A stretch of 45,865 nucleotides of DNA from contig CAIYOZ010000309.1 in the NCBI GenBank assembly GCA_903927945.1, positions 1-45,865 of the forward strand. The letters are read 5' to 3'. The translations under genes and the position numbers were made by a program. Positions 38,201 to 45,865 of this stretch are shown here, one piece after another. Positions within the stretch are counted from its first letter, which is position 1; every line of letters starts with the position of its first letter. The notes beneath the pieces were generated by a model. The model worked only from the letters and a program-made list of their open reading frames with translations. It searched no databases and had not been told where the DNA came from. This DNA is from an uncultured Bacteroidales bacterium. Lineage in GTDB: Bacteria > Bacteroidota > Bacteroidia > Bacteroidales > Paludibacteraceae.

Positions 38201-39331
38201 ATTGGTAGTTTGACTTGCGAAGAAAAAATCGGTCATCCAAACCATGTTCTGATTGAAAGGATCCCAGCAGAAATCCTGCAAATTTTGACCAAGGGCGGTG
38301 CCAAACCAAGGAACCTCGCTCAGATCGGCTATAGCGGCAGTGTGAGTTTCCATATAAGTCCAGTTTGCTCCACCATCATTACTCCGGTAAGCATTGAAAA
38401 GGTAGTTGCTGAATGAATTACTGTTCACTACTACCTGATTGCTGTTATTAGGGTTTACTTCAACACCGGCATAACCACCGGCAGAGGGAGGTGTAATGTT
38501 TAACCAGGTGCTTCCATTCCATTTAAACAATCCTAAACCAGATGATACATAGAAGGTTCCATTGCTGTGGATCGATGCCCTGTTTGCGTTGGCAGGGCTA
38601 CCGCTCATCAGGGCGAAATTGATTCCACCATCAGTGCTGAGGTAAACGCCTTCAGCGGTTCCAATAAAAATATTTTTGGTCACACCCGAAACCATGCCTC
38701 CGCTGAGATCAAAGTAAATAAAATTTCCATACAAATTATTAATTTTAGTCCACGAAGTTCCGGCATTTATGCTTTTAAAAGTTCCATTGGTAGGAACAAC
38801 ACTTGTATATGAGCGAGTGGTTACATATACCACATTGCTGTTTTGCGGGTCAACAGCCAGACGTTGTCCCTTACTTTGGTCACTATTAGTTTGTATGTCA
38901 AGTGGAATGAGGCAATCTGTCCAATTATTGCCCCGATCAGTTGATTTAAGTATAGTTCCATTTTGGGATGCGCCATACGTATTATTGATGGTCGCGTAAA
39001 GTATATTGCCGGAGGCATCACCCGGTGCAAAAGCGATGTTCCCGCATGAATTTCTAGACCAATCGCTTGCTGGACGGTTATAAAACAAACCTTCCCACCG
39101 TTGCGTGGAATTATTCCATCGGTAAGGAGTACCCACGTCAGTGGTTATAAAATATAGGTTTTGAACCAGTGGATGAGCCTGTATACTTGTGGTCATACCA
39201 CCACCACCTATTCGAACGGTTTTCCAGTTGTAAGTTTGGGCGGTTGCATGCATGCATAACCCAGAAAGATACAGCGCGAATATTAGTAAACCGGACTTCC
39301 ATGTTTTTTTCGAAAAAAAATTATTTTTCAT
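35234..39331 (-). CDS. GH74-like propeller + right-handed beta-helix + T9SS tail (protein 3)
   Basis: Very large secreted protein of 1365 residues. Signal peptide about 1-32. A GH74-like double propeller spans about 33-725, with Asp65 (TTDVGTPYRW) and Asp418 (LADIGGWDHKSL) at the presumed catalytic positions and WDPFNQNMVWMTD between. From about 735 to 1285 follows a right-handed beta-helix of the polymorphic outer-membrane type: WYKATTFSAGDQIWIIKGAY, then many coils of the form NNCIISNNTTTTGSGGGV. A T9SS domain ending RSFSKKIIVR closes it. The T9SS tail predicts surface location. The beta-helix is nearly the same as that in the next two genes, while the propeller is paralogous to GH74-like proteins 1 and 2, so the gene is a fusion of two modules. 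Activity and the helix's role (binding, scaffold or lyase) are unknown. Confidence 0.85.
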   Translation of the reverse strand: MKNNFFSKKTWKSGLLIFALYLSGLCMHATAQTYNWKTVRIGGGGMTTSIQAHPLVQNLYFITTDVGTPYRWNNSTQRWEGLFYNRPASDWSRNSCGNIAFAPGDASGNILYATINNTYGASQNGTILKSTDRGNNWTDCLIPLDIQTNSDQSKGQRLAVDPQNSNVVYVTTRSYTSVVPTNGTFKSINAGTSWTKINNLYGNFIYFDLSGGMVSGVTKNIFIGTAEGVYLSTDGGINFALMSGSPANANRASIHSNGTFYVSSGLGLFKWNGSTWLNITPPSAGGYAGVEVNPNNSNQVVVNSNSFSNYLFNAYRSNDGGANWTYMETHTAAIADLSEVPWFGTALGQNLQDFCWDPFNQNMVWMTDFFFASQTTNIWAFPNPIWKPRAAGHEETVPCGNLLCPPSGSNLLHSTLADIGGWDHKSLTAPPEVGMQLFFPWRSDGGWANMTGVAVQENNPNFIARVGRAGWSGPGYAGYSDNGGNTYTLFNIPSDVSGGRIAVSATSETLVWVPQSGAPQRSTTRGSSWQPISTLPSGIIGGGANVFSSGCVFPLASDKMNGNKFYVYKNTGGMYVSTDGGVSFTVAGNGLPANYISNNVTVETTPGIEGDIWVGMWNGSGGLYHSINSGLSFTRISNVQRADFIGVGKASPFTPTIPAVYVFGTVNNINSSLFRSNDNGVTWESLGTPAIGRAPLAMAADRQVYGRVFIGAGGNGFFVGTIPDIDTQTPPGTTFLVQPGGTGAAWSGVTGTVVDLTIQGQSLDEWYKATTFSAGDQIWIIKGAYTLTDSIVTKTKEKIYGGFAGTEQTITGRVKGTNAWDFTNETIIDGNNLVRGFVNSTGATIDGLTIQKCAYPVTSTDGNAAAVKITSSSIVQNCIVRNNTITGPETAGGIYAGGVFLTTGGKLLNSYIHDNSCANTGGGGNGGGVTITQLATVDGCTINNNTAYNSGGGVNINAKTGGAVVNNCIISNNTTTTGSGGGVNAVAGAAFTAGLSLTISNCSISSNTAKINGGGVFMDVTNGGWEGNPINVTQCVISSNTATGTTGSTGNGGGLYLSRGIFNVNGCTINSNVSKAPTTIDNNGGGGIFTTYSNGSTLNLTNTILKGNVIGTGKNVGSAINVDMSNTLVRNCLITGNTGATCHQQGAGRTCIYQNCTIAGNVNSTGSEVGIYLGWGVGVTNTFTNCLFYKCSSNPIGYYTTSGKDPEVTYCGFDITVPTAYANKAGCITGLTSASFTDAANGDWSLSSTSAAIDAGIPVTAVTTDITGITVRPKGAGFDMGAYEAVSGTTGIENIKQLVCFIENHILKIQGLSIGAQLRVYAVTGILLVNQTANSSNVSIPLVAGFYMVTGFDAGRSFSKKIIVR
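35470..37130 (-). repeat. Duplicated beta-helix coding segment, copy 1
   Basis: This segment of the GH74/beta-helix gene is closely similar at DNA level to 39830-41472 and to 44967-45863. For example, the stretch around 36540-36640 aligns with 40870-40970 with only scattered differences. The offset between copies 1 and 2 is about 4.35 kb. It encodes the beta-helix from the QPGGT start to the GxDMGAYEA end. Confidence 0.85.
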
Positions 39332-39441
39332 GATTTTAAAAATAAAATGTTACAATATGCAAATCAGGTGTTTTTTATAATCAGACAAAATTTAATTGAA
39401 AGTTTATAAGGTAAATGAGATGAAAAGAAATAAATAATATT

Positions 39442-39479
39442 AAAAACAGAATAGACAGGACTGAACTCCCATCTATTCT
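39442..39479 (-). terminator. Intrinsic terminator downstream of the CE4/beta-helix gene
   Basis: On the - strand AGAATAGA pairs with TCTATTCT (8 bp, arms 39472-39479 and 39448-39455) around a 16-nt loop, followed by a G and a T-run from the AAAAA at 39442-39446. It lies about 80 nt beyond the stop at 39559. Confidence 0.65.
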
Positions 39480-39558
39480 ATTAATTCTAAATATTTAATC
39501 TAATTTTAAACATTTATTTATGAGAAAATTTCAATATCCGTCCTTTACATTTAAATAG

Positions 39559-42546
39559 TTATCGTACAATTACTTTCTGTGAAAAGCTTTTACCGGCATC
39601 GACTCCTGTCACCATATAAAAACCAGCTGCTAAAGGAATAGATACTGTAGAGGAATTAACAGATTGATTCACTAAAAGTACTCCTGTGACAGAGTATACT
39701 CTTAATTGAGCGCCATCTGATAAACCTTGAAATTTAAGAGTATGGTTTTCATTAAAACAAACCAATTGTTGTTTAATGTCGTTTACTAAAGCGGTGGTTC
39801 CCGTAGTTGCTTCATAAGCACCCATATCATAAGCCACTCCTTTGGGACGAACAGTGATGCCTGTTATGTCTGTTGTTACAGCAGTAATGGTCGTTCCGGC
39901 ATCAATAGCAGCAGAGGATGAAGATAAACTCCAGTCACCGTTTGCAGCATCGGTAAAAGACGCAGAAGTTATTCCGGTAATGCAACCTGTTTTTGTAGCA
40001 TAAGTAGTCGGAACTGCTACATCAAAACCACTATAGGTTACAACTGGGTCTTTTCCTGTATTTATCGTTCCCGAGATTGGATTTGATGAACTTTTATAGA
40101 ATAGACAATTGGTAAAAGTACTGATTCCACTTACCTGCCAACCTAAATATATAGCAGCTTCCGCACCCGTAGAGGTAACGTTACCAGCAAGAGTACAATT
40201 TTGATAAGTGCATAATCTGCCGGCACCCTGAGCGTGAAAATTTGCGCCTATATTACCAGTTATTAAACAGTTTCTGACTAACGTGGAAGCTATGTCAGTA
40301 TTTATGGCTGAACCCGCATTTTTCCCAGTTCCAATAACATTCCCTTTCAGAATGGAATTAGTCAGGTTCAATGCAGTACCGCTTGAGTAGGGAATAAATA
40401 TTCCACCACCACCATTATTATCTACGGTAGTAGGTGCTTTACAAACATTGCTGTTGATTGTACATCCACTCACGTTGAAAATACCTCTTAGCAGATAGAT
40501 ACCTCCACCATTACCGGTTGAACCCGTAGTACCGGTAGCTGTGTTTGACGAGATAATACATTTCGTAATATTGATCGGATTGCTTTCCCAATTGGTACCG
40601 TTAGTAACATCCATACTGATACCGCCACCATTCAATTTAGCTGTATTGGAAGATATGGTACAATTAGAGATAGTCAATGATAGCCCTGTTGTAAAAGCAA
40701 CACCATTACCAGCACTTACTCCGCCACCACTACCATTTGTTGTGGAATTATTATTAATAATACAGTTATTAACAAGTGCTCCACCTTTATTAGCATAGAC
40801 ATAAACTCCCCCACCAGCATTATAAGCTGTATTGTTGTTAATGGTACAACCATCCACAGTGGCTAACAGGTTTATGGTAACACCACCGCCATTTCCTCCA
40901 CCTCCTGTATTGGCACAGGAATTATCATGAATGTATGAATTTAATAATTTCCCGCCTGTTGTCAGATATACTCCTCCTGCGTAGATTCCTCCTACAGTAG
41001 CCGGCCCTGTTATCGTGTTGTTTTTTACGATACAGTTCTGCACAATAGAAGAACTTGTAATTTTAACAGCAGCTGCATTGCCGCCAGTAGAGGTTACAGG
41101 ATAGGCACAGTTTTGAACTGTCAACCCATCAATAGTTGCACCTGTACTGTTCACAAATCCTCTTACCAGATTATTTCCATCAATCATAGTTTCGTTTGTA
41201 AAATCCCAGGTATGTGCCCCTTTCGCTCTGTCTCCTATGGCATGTTCGGTTCCGGCAAATCCACCACGAATGGTTTCTGTGGTCTTGGTAACCAATGAAT
41301 CTGTGAGGGTATAAGTTCCTTTGATGAGCCAGATTTCGTCTCCGACGTTGAAAGTGGTTGCTTTGTACCAGTCGTTTAATGATTTGCCTTGAACACTTAA
41401 ATCAACTACAGTTCCTGTTACAGTTCCGTCCCAAATGGCACTTGTTCCACCTGGTTGTATGAGGTATACAGATGATGCTGTTCCTGTTGGAGCAGTTGGG
41501 TCTGTATTTATTTTCACAGTTATCGCTGCTCCATTTGGATAAGCATCATACGTAGCTAAGCCATGAACTACAGGAACAGAGTATGTCTTTGTTCCCTGAG
41601 TGATATAAGCACTGACCCATGAGGCAGGAACCTGAGTGATCACTGTGAGAGGCATATCATAAAGCCCTTGATCCAGCGTCCCTGTCATGGTCAACTGGAT
41701 TTCAGTATCGTTTGATTTCAGCACCTGGAAAGTGGGTTTATTGTCGCGTTCCATCTGATACTTATATTGCGATATATGATCGGTAATCCAAAGATCACCT
41801 TTATCCCTTCGTGTGGCAAGTCCATCAAGCACTCCACGTAAGGTATCTTTGTTTAATGCCCAAAAGTCCTGAAATCCCCAATCTGGATCCCCTTCACTCG
41901 GCCGGCGTTCCACTCCATGGGTAATGAGATATTCCATTCCTTTTGAAGCGATTGCCTTATCGGCCAACGCTAACATCTGTTTAACCGTTTGCCAGTGATA
42001 AACAGCTCCATGACCGTCAAATGTACCACGGGAAATCAGGTTATTTGCGGCTAATAAATTAGTCAGGTCCGCACCATAGCTAAACCAGGTAGTTACCCCG
42101 GGCTGTCCATAGGAAATAAGATGAGGCTTGCCATCTTTATAAAAGATACTCATGATTTTCTGCTGACATTTTACAACTTCTGTGTCTTCAATTGCCCAGG
42201 TGGCAGCACCATTGTGAGTCCAGGTATGATCTGCATAGACCATTCCGGTCTTGGGAATCAGATTTTCCCATTCATTGGGACCTTCCACAGCAGGGTTTGA
42301 CCATTTATTCCCCCCGGGATTAACGTATAAAGTCGCAATCATTTTACGCTTTAGAAGTTCAGGGATCGCTACCTGGTAGGCGGAGTTTAACCCATCATCA
42401 AACATGAGCAGGAAAGCAGCAGTTTTGTTATCCTTCCAGTTTGCAACCTGTGAATCTGTTACAGCTGCATGGGTGAATTGAATAAAAACCATTGACAATA
42501 ACAAACAATAAATCAATGTTTTGAGAGAAATAAACTTAGTTTTCAT
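39559..42546 (-). CDS. Polysaccharide deacetylase-like (NodB/CE4) + beta-helix + T9SS tail
   Basis: Secreted protein of 995 residues. Signal peptide about 1-27. A NodB/CE4-like domain spans about 38-270: LLMFDDGLNSA gives the Asp50 (base) and Asp51 (metal) pair, and DHTWTHN gives an HxxxH metal motif (His107, His111), so the metal triad is complete. A short beta domain follows (about 272-350), then the shared right-handed beta-helix (about 359-905) and a T9SS tail (about 925-995, ending KSFSQKVIVR). CE4 enzymes remove N- or O-acetyl groups from sugars such as chitin, peptidoglycan or xylan; the target here is unclear, and the domain is divergent enough that another hydrolytic role is possible. 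It lies 227 bp upstream of the GH74/beta-helix gene and shares its helix and tail with it. Confidence 0.83.
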   Translation of the reverse strand: MKTKFISLKTLIYCLLLSMVFIQFTHAAVTDSQVANWKDNKTAAFLLMFDDGLNSAYQVAIPELLKRKMIATLYVNPGGNKWSNPAVEGPNEWENLIPKTGMVYADHTWTHNGAATWAIEDTEVVKCQQKIMSIFYKDGKPHLISYGQPGVTTWFSYGADLTNLLAANNLISRGTFDGHGAVYHWQTVKQMLALADKAIASKGMEYLITHGVERRPSEGDPDWGFQDFWALNKDTLRGVLDGLATRRDKGDLWITDHISQYKYQMERDNKPTFQVLKSNDTEIQLTMTGTLDQGLYDMPLTVITQVPASWVSAYITQGTKTYSVPVVHGLATYDAYPNGAAITVKINTDPTAPTGTASSVYLIQPGGTSAIWDGTVTGTVVDLSVQGKSLNDWYKATTFNVGDEIWLIKGTYTLTDSLVTKTTETIRGGFAGTEHAIGDRAKGAHTWDFTNETMIDGNNLVRGFVNSTGATIDGLTVQNCAYPVTSTGGNAAAVKITSSSIVQNCIVKNNTITGPATVGGIYAGGVYLTTGGKLLNSYIHDNSCANTGGGGNGGGVTINLLATVDGCTINNNTAYNAGGGVYVYANKGGALVNNCIINNNSTTNGSGGGVSAGNGVAFTTGLSLTISNCTISSNTAKLNGGGISMDVTNGTNWESNPINITKCIISSNTATGTTGSTGNGGGIYLLRGIFNVSGCTINSNVCKAPTTVDNNGGGGIFIPYSSGTALNLTNSILKGNVIGTGKNAGSAINTDIASTLVRNCLITGNIGANFHAQGAGRLCTYQNCTLAGNVTSTGAEAAIYLGWQVSGISTFTNCLFYKSSSNPISGTINTGKDPVVTYSGFDVAVPTTYATKTGCITGITSASFTDAANGDWSLSSSSAAIDAGTTITAVTTDITGITVRPKGVAYDMGAYEATTGTTALVNDIKQQLVCFNENHTLKFQGLSDGAQLRVYSVTGVLLVNQSVNSSTVSIPLAAGFYMVTGVDAGKSFSQKVIVR
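39830..41472 (-). repeat. Duplicated beta-helix coding segment, copy 2
   Basis: Second copy of the module, inside the CE4-like gene. The protein start QPGGTSAIWDG and end DMGAYEAT match copy 1, and the T9SS tails that follow are also near-identical, so the duplicated unit extends to the 3' end of both genes. Confidence 0.85.
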
Positions 42547-42680
42547 GATTTTAAATTTAGTGTGTTTTGAAAAGTAGATTCAAAAACATTTAAGAATCTT
42601 TTAATAAACATTTAATGACGTTCATTCAACAACCATATTAGGTAGGTTGTAGGAATAAAGCATTAAAATACTTGAATTAA

Positions 42681-42722
42681 TTTTAGAGAGTGGTCAATTA
42701 AAATAATTGACCACTTCTAAAA
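42681..42722 (-). terminator. Hairpin in the gap downstream of the TIG/MBG gene
   Basis: AGTGGTCAATTA (42689-42700) pairs with TAATTGACCACT (42704-42715), and the flanking TTTTAGA pairs with TCTAAAA after a one-base bulge; the loop is 3 nt. It lies about 190 nt after the stop at 42912. The T/A flanks are inverted compared with a classical intrinsic terminator, so its role is uncertain. The remainder of 42547-42911 shows no gene. Confidence 0.5.
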
Positions 42723-42911
42723 TTCAACTTAAACGTACATCTTTTTCAACGAATAATCTAAACCCAATTTTACCATTATTTGCAACAATAATATTTAAGT
42801 CTTGCAACAAATATGAGAATCAATTTAAATTATAGTTTTTTTTCAAGAAATTAAGCACAACTACTTTATTTTTTTTACCTTTTAAAATAGTTAGTCACAG
42901 GATAATTAAAA

Positions 42912-45865
42912 TTAATGTATGATTACTTTTCTGGTAATGTTTTTCCCGGCAACATCTATTGAAACCAGATAAATACCTGAACCGAATGAATTATTGATCA
43001 CCGTCATTTTTCCTGTTGTACAAATATGCACCAATTTATTTCCCATAACATTATAGATAGTGATCATTCCTTCCGAACCAATAGTTCCATCCCTGTTGAC
43101 AATAATTTGACCTGTTGCATTTTTGTAAACAGACAGGCTCAAATTGGCGTCTTCCGTGTTTTCTATTCCGGTTACGGTAGAAGAAAATCCTGTTTTTGTA
43201 GCAGTTCCACCAGGTGTAGTAACACTCACACTACCGGTAGATCCCGATCCAACTACTGCTGTAATCTGAGTTGCAGAATTTACAACAAATGAAGTTGCTG
43301 CCGTACCTCCAAAACTAACTGCGGAAGCAGCTGTCAGGTTTGTTCCGGTAATTACTACTGACGTACCGCTTCCTGCAGTGGTGGGTGTAAAACTAGTAAT
43401 GGTTGGTGGGACAGCGCTTACTGTTCCATTATAAACATTATAAGTAACATTATAGTTACTTGCTAAGAAACTTCCAGTACCAGTCGCTAATGAAGGAGTA
43501 ACTACATAAGGGGCTCCTACAGCTGTTGTTGCAGAAAGTCCGGCTGCATCAGGGGTTAATGTGATGCTGGTTACAGTTTCTCCTGAAACCTCAGCACCAT
43601 TCGTCGTAAAGTTGCTTGTACTTGTTCCTACACTCAATGCTGTACCATAGATTTTTGTTGGTCCCGTAGCTGTAATGGTTAATGCCTTGGCACTTACTGC
43701 ATTTCCGCTTGCAGCAGTAGTTATATTTACAGCAGTGGCACTTGTGCTCGACAAGACTATATTTTTTGCATTATAGGTGCCTGAAACTCCGGCGGATGCA
43801 GTTAAACGAATTCGTAAAGTTCCACTTGCATATCCACTCGTTTGGGTAAAAGTAGCAGTACTACCATAAGTTGTTCCATCACTGGAAACTTCAAAACCTG
43901 CTGGAGCTGTTGCCGTAACATTGGCTGTTAATCTTACCCCCCCCACTGTAAATGATTGGATGGTTGAGGTTGTTCCGTAAGTTGTTGTAAAAGCTGTGGC
44001 TGTACCAGCCTTATAGATAGTAGGACTGGAAATCCATGTAAATCCAGACTTAGAATTGGTACCAATGGCTGTGCTAACGGTTACACTTCCTGAAGCGCTT
44101 GCACCAACGGTGGCAGTAATCTGAGTATCTGAATCAATATTATATGTCGTGGCAGCCGTACCTCCAAAGCTAACGGCTGTGACTCCGGTAAACCCAGTTC
44201 CCGTAATGACCACTGAATTGCCGGAACCTCCAACTGGAGGAGTAAAGGAGCTGATAACAGGACTAGAGTAGGTAAATCCTGCCAAGGTACCGGTTCCAAG
44301 TGGTGTAGTAACACTTACACTTCCTGAAACAGTCGATCCAACTGTGGCTGTAATCTGAGTATCAGAATTAACAATATATGATATTGGGGCCGTACCACCA
44401 AATTTCACAACTGAGGTTCCAGTCAGATATGTTCCAGTAATTACGACACTTGCACCGTTGCCCGCAGTGGTAGGTGTAAATGAAGTGATTGTTGGTACTC
44501 CAAGAGATGCGGTTCCACTGGGTGTTGTAACGCTTACAATTCCTACGGATGCAGAATTAGTTACAGCGGTAATTTTAGTATCCGAATTTACAGTAAATGA
44601 TTTGGCTGCCGTGCCGCCAAAGCTAACTGCTGTTGCACCGGTCAAATTTAATCCTGTTATTGTTACCGTTGTATTGGAAGCTCCCGTTGTTGGGGAAAAT
44701 AAAGTGATAACTGGTGCAGGAAGATATCCTGTACAAGTAAAACCAGCCAGTGTACCTATTCCACCGGGTGTTGTGACGCTTACATTTCCTGTACCGCCTA
44801 AGCCAACGGTGGCAGTAATCTGAGTGTCAGAATTTACAGTGAATGAACTTGCTGCCACACCACCAAAGCTAACGGCAGTTGTTCCAGTCAGATTCGATCC
44901 GGTAATGGTTACCGTTGCCCCACTTGCTCCACTGGTTGGAGTAAAGGAACTAATAGCAGATGGTGTTTCATACGCTCCCATATCATATGCCGATCCTTGA
45001 GGACGAAGATTTGTTCCTGAAATATCTGTAGTAACAGCAGGGATCGTTGTACCTGCATTAATAGCAGCAGATGTTGGTGATAAGCTCCAGTCACCGTTTG
45101 CTGCATCGGTAAATGAGGCAGCTGTAAGTCCGGTAATACAACCTGTTTTTGTTGCATAAGTTGCAGGAACTGCTGCAAGGTCAAAACCACAATACATTAC
45201 TACAGGATCCATGTTTGCATTTATTGTTCCTGAGATTGGATTAGTGGAACTTTTATAGAAAATACAATTGGTAAAAGTACTGATTGCTCCTACTTGCCAA
45301 CCTAAATTCAAACCAGCTTCACTACCTGTAGAGGTTACGTTGCCTGCAAGAGTGCAATTTTGATAGGTGCATTGTCTAGCTGCTCCCTGAGTGTGAAATG
45401 TTGATCCTGTATTGCCTGTTATTAAACAGTTTCTTACTAATGTTGATTGGATGTCGGTATTAATGGCAGAACCAACATTTTTGCCCGTTCCAATAACATT
45501 CCCTTTTAGTGTAGAATTAAGCAAGTATAAAGCTGTTCCGGCTGAATAAGGGATAAATATACCACCACCACCATTATTATCTGTCGTTGTATTGGAATTT
45601 GAAACATTGTTGTTTATGGTGCAACCATTTACATTGAAAATACCTCTGAGCAGATAAATGCCTCCGCCATTACCGGTTGACCCGGTTGTTCCGCTTGTTG
45701 AATTAGAGGAAATTGTACATTTTGTAATGTATATTGGATTGCTTTCCCAACTGGTAGTATTTGTAACATCCATACTGATCCCGCCACCGTTCGATTTACC
45801 CGTATTAGATGAAATGGTACAATTAGAAATAGTCAAGGATAGCCCGGCTGTAAAAGCAAGACCAC
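42912..45865 (-). CDS. Beta-helix + five TIG domains + MBG-like region + T9SS tail, 5' end cut by window edge
   Basis: Part of a giant secreted protein; the frame stays open to the right edge, so the start is missing. About 980 residues are visible. In order (from the TTG at 45836): the end of the shared beta-helix (to about 292), IPT/TIG domains 1-4 (about 294-600, each with TITGxNLTGxxAVSFGGxAAxSFxVNSDTQITA), an MBG/YDG-like region (about 601-810: ATAPAGFEVSSDGTTYGS, then KALTITATGPTKIYG), TIG 5 (about 811-888) and a T9SS domain (about 900-974, ending TRKVIIH). TIG and MBG domains are common in adhesins and large surface proteins of Bacteroidota. The missing N-terminus may carry an enzyme domain, as in the two neighbouring genes. 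Its T9SS tail resembles that of GH74-like protein 2 more than those of its two neighbours. Confidence 0.85.
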   Translation of the reverse strand, partial: GLAFTAGLSLTISNCTISSNTGKSNGGGISMDVTNTTSWESNPIYITKCTISSNSTSGTTGSTGNGGGIYLLRGIFNVNGCTINNNVSNSNTTTDNNGGGGIFIPYSAGTALYLLNSTLKGNVIGTGKNVGSAINTDIQSTLVRNCLITGNTGSTFHTQGAARQCTYQNCTLAGNVTSTGSEAGLNLGWQVGAISTFTNCIFYKSSTNPISGTINANMDPVVMYCGFDLAAVPATYATKTGCITGLTAASFTDAANGDWSLSPTSAAINAGTTIPAVTTDISGTNLRPQGSAYDMGAYETPSAISSFTPTSGASGATVTITGSNLTGTTAVSFGGVAASSFTVNSDTQITATVGLGGTGNVSVTTPGGIGTLAGFTCTGYLPAPVITLFSPTTGASNTTVTITGLNLTGATAVSFGGTAAKSFTVNSDTKITAVTNSASVGIVSVTTPSGTASLGVPTITSFTPTTAGNGASVVITGTYLTGTSVVKFGGTAPISYIVNSDTQITATVGSTVSGSVSVTTPLGTGTLAGFTYSSPVISSFTPPVGGSGNSVVITGTGFTGVTAVSFGGTAATTYNIDSDTQITATVGASASGSVTVSTAIGTNSKSGFTWISSPTIYKAGTATAFTTTYGTTSTIQSFTVGGVRLTANVTATAPAGFEVSSDGTTYGSTATFTQTSGYASGTLRIRLTASAGVSGTYNAKNIVLSSTSATAVNITTAASGNAVSAKALTITATGPTKIYGTALSVGTSTSNFTTNGAEVSGETVTSITLTPDAAGLSATTAVGAPYVVTPSLATGTGSFLASNYNVTYNVYNGTVSAVPPTITSFTPTTAGSGTSVVITGTNLTAASAVSFGGTAATSFVVNSATQITAVVGSGSTGSVSVTTPGGTATKTGFSSTVTGIENTEDANLSLSVYKNATGQIIVNRDGTIGSEGMITIYNVMGNKLVHICTTGKMTVINNSFGSGIYLVSIDVAGKNITRKVIIH
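43173..44957 (-). repeat. Five TIG-domain coding repeats (four tandem plus one)
   Basis: DNA-level repeats of about 215-230 bp at 44733-44957, 44499-44714, 44268-44498, 44037-44267 and 43173-43406. Each carries a close variant of GTAATCTGAGTATCAGAATT and of CCACCAAAGCTAAC. The fifth copy is separated from the rest by the 630-bp MBG-like segment. Confidence 0.85.
44967..45863 (-). repeat. Duplicated beta-helix coding segment, copy 3 (partial)
   Basis: Third copy of the module, running off the right edge. Blocks such as DAANGDWSLSPTSAAINAG and GGGIYLLRGIFNVNGCTIN are almost the same as in copies 1 and 2. After the helix the sequence diverges completely into TIG repeats. Confidence 0.85.

Noticed and set aside
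1-45865. tRNA, rRNA, riboswitch or prophage/integrase genes
   Set aside because: No cloverleaf-like segments, ribosomal blocks, known riboswitch cores or phage-type proteins were recognised by eye on either strand; short or divergent RNAs could be missed.

Overview
The window reads as a plant-polysaccharide degradation locus from a member of the Bacteroidota. The grounds are AT-rich DNA, a hybrid two-component regulator of the HTCS type, several C-terminal type IX secretion (T9SS) sorting domains, Bacteroidota-style glycoside hydrolases, and one promoter resembling the TTG/TAnnTTTG form. A Bacteroidales relative such as a Paludibacter-like anaerobe would fit, but the taxon is inferred, not shown. 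Both ends of the window cut through genes.

Layout. Positions 1-4357 (+ strand) hold the 3' part of an HTCS sensor/regulator and a GH31 alpha-glycosidase. A possible 123-bp inverted-repeat element and a bidirectional terminator follow. Every other gene is on the - strand. From 20196 down to 4616 lies a probable operon: a CE7-like acetyl esterase, a GPH sugar symporter, a Tat-exported FAD oxidoreductase, a second GPH symporter, a GH94 phosphorylase, a third GPH symporter, an MDR dehydrogenase, a Gfo/Idh/MocA oxidoreductase, an alpha/beta esterase and a GH3 beta-glucosidase. Upstream of it, and separated by a 24-bp perfect hairpin, are an AGE-family epimerase carrying a T9SS tail and a GH130 mannosyl-glucose phosphorylase.

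From 23949 to 34882 lie two GH74-like beta-propeller proteins, a GH28 and a GH78 enzyme (pectin/rhamnogalacturonan type), an orphan T9SS tail that looks like a gene remnant, and an SGNH esterase. From 35234 to the right edge are three very large secreted proteins that share one right-handed beta-helix module. In them the module is joined to a GH74-like propeller, to a polysaccharide-deacetylase (NodB) domain, and to an array of TIG and MBG-like domains. Each ends in a T9SS tail.

How it may work together (inference). Secreted enzymes (GH74-like, GH28, GH78, CE4-like, esterases) would cut and deacetylate primary-wall polymers. GH31, GH3 and the exported epimerase would trim or convert oligosaccharides in the periplasm or outside the cell. 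GPH symporters would import small sugars. GH94 and GH130 would split beta-disaccharides with phosphate, saving ATP, and the dehydrogenases would handle unusual or oxidised sugars. No SusC/SusD pair is in the window, so outer-membrane uptake must be encoded elsewhere or work differently. The most unusual points are the T9SS-tailed epimerase beside a phosphorylase that normally works in the cytoplasm, the divergent GH74-like family, and the shuffled beta-helix module. No tRNA, rRNA, CRISPR array or intact insertion sequence was seen.
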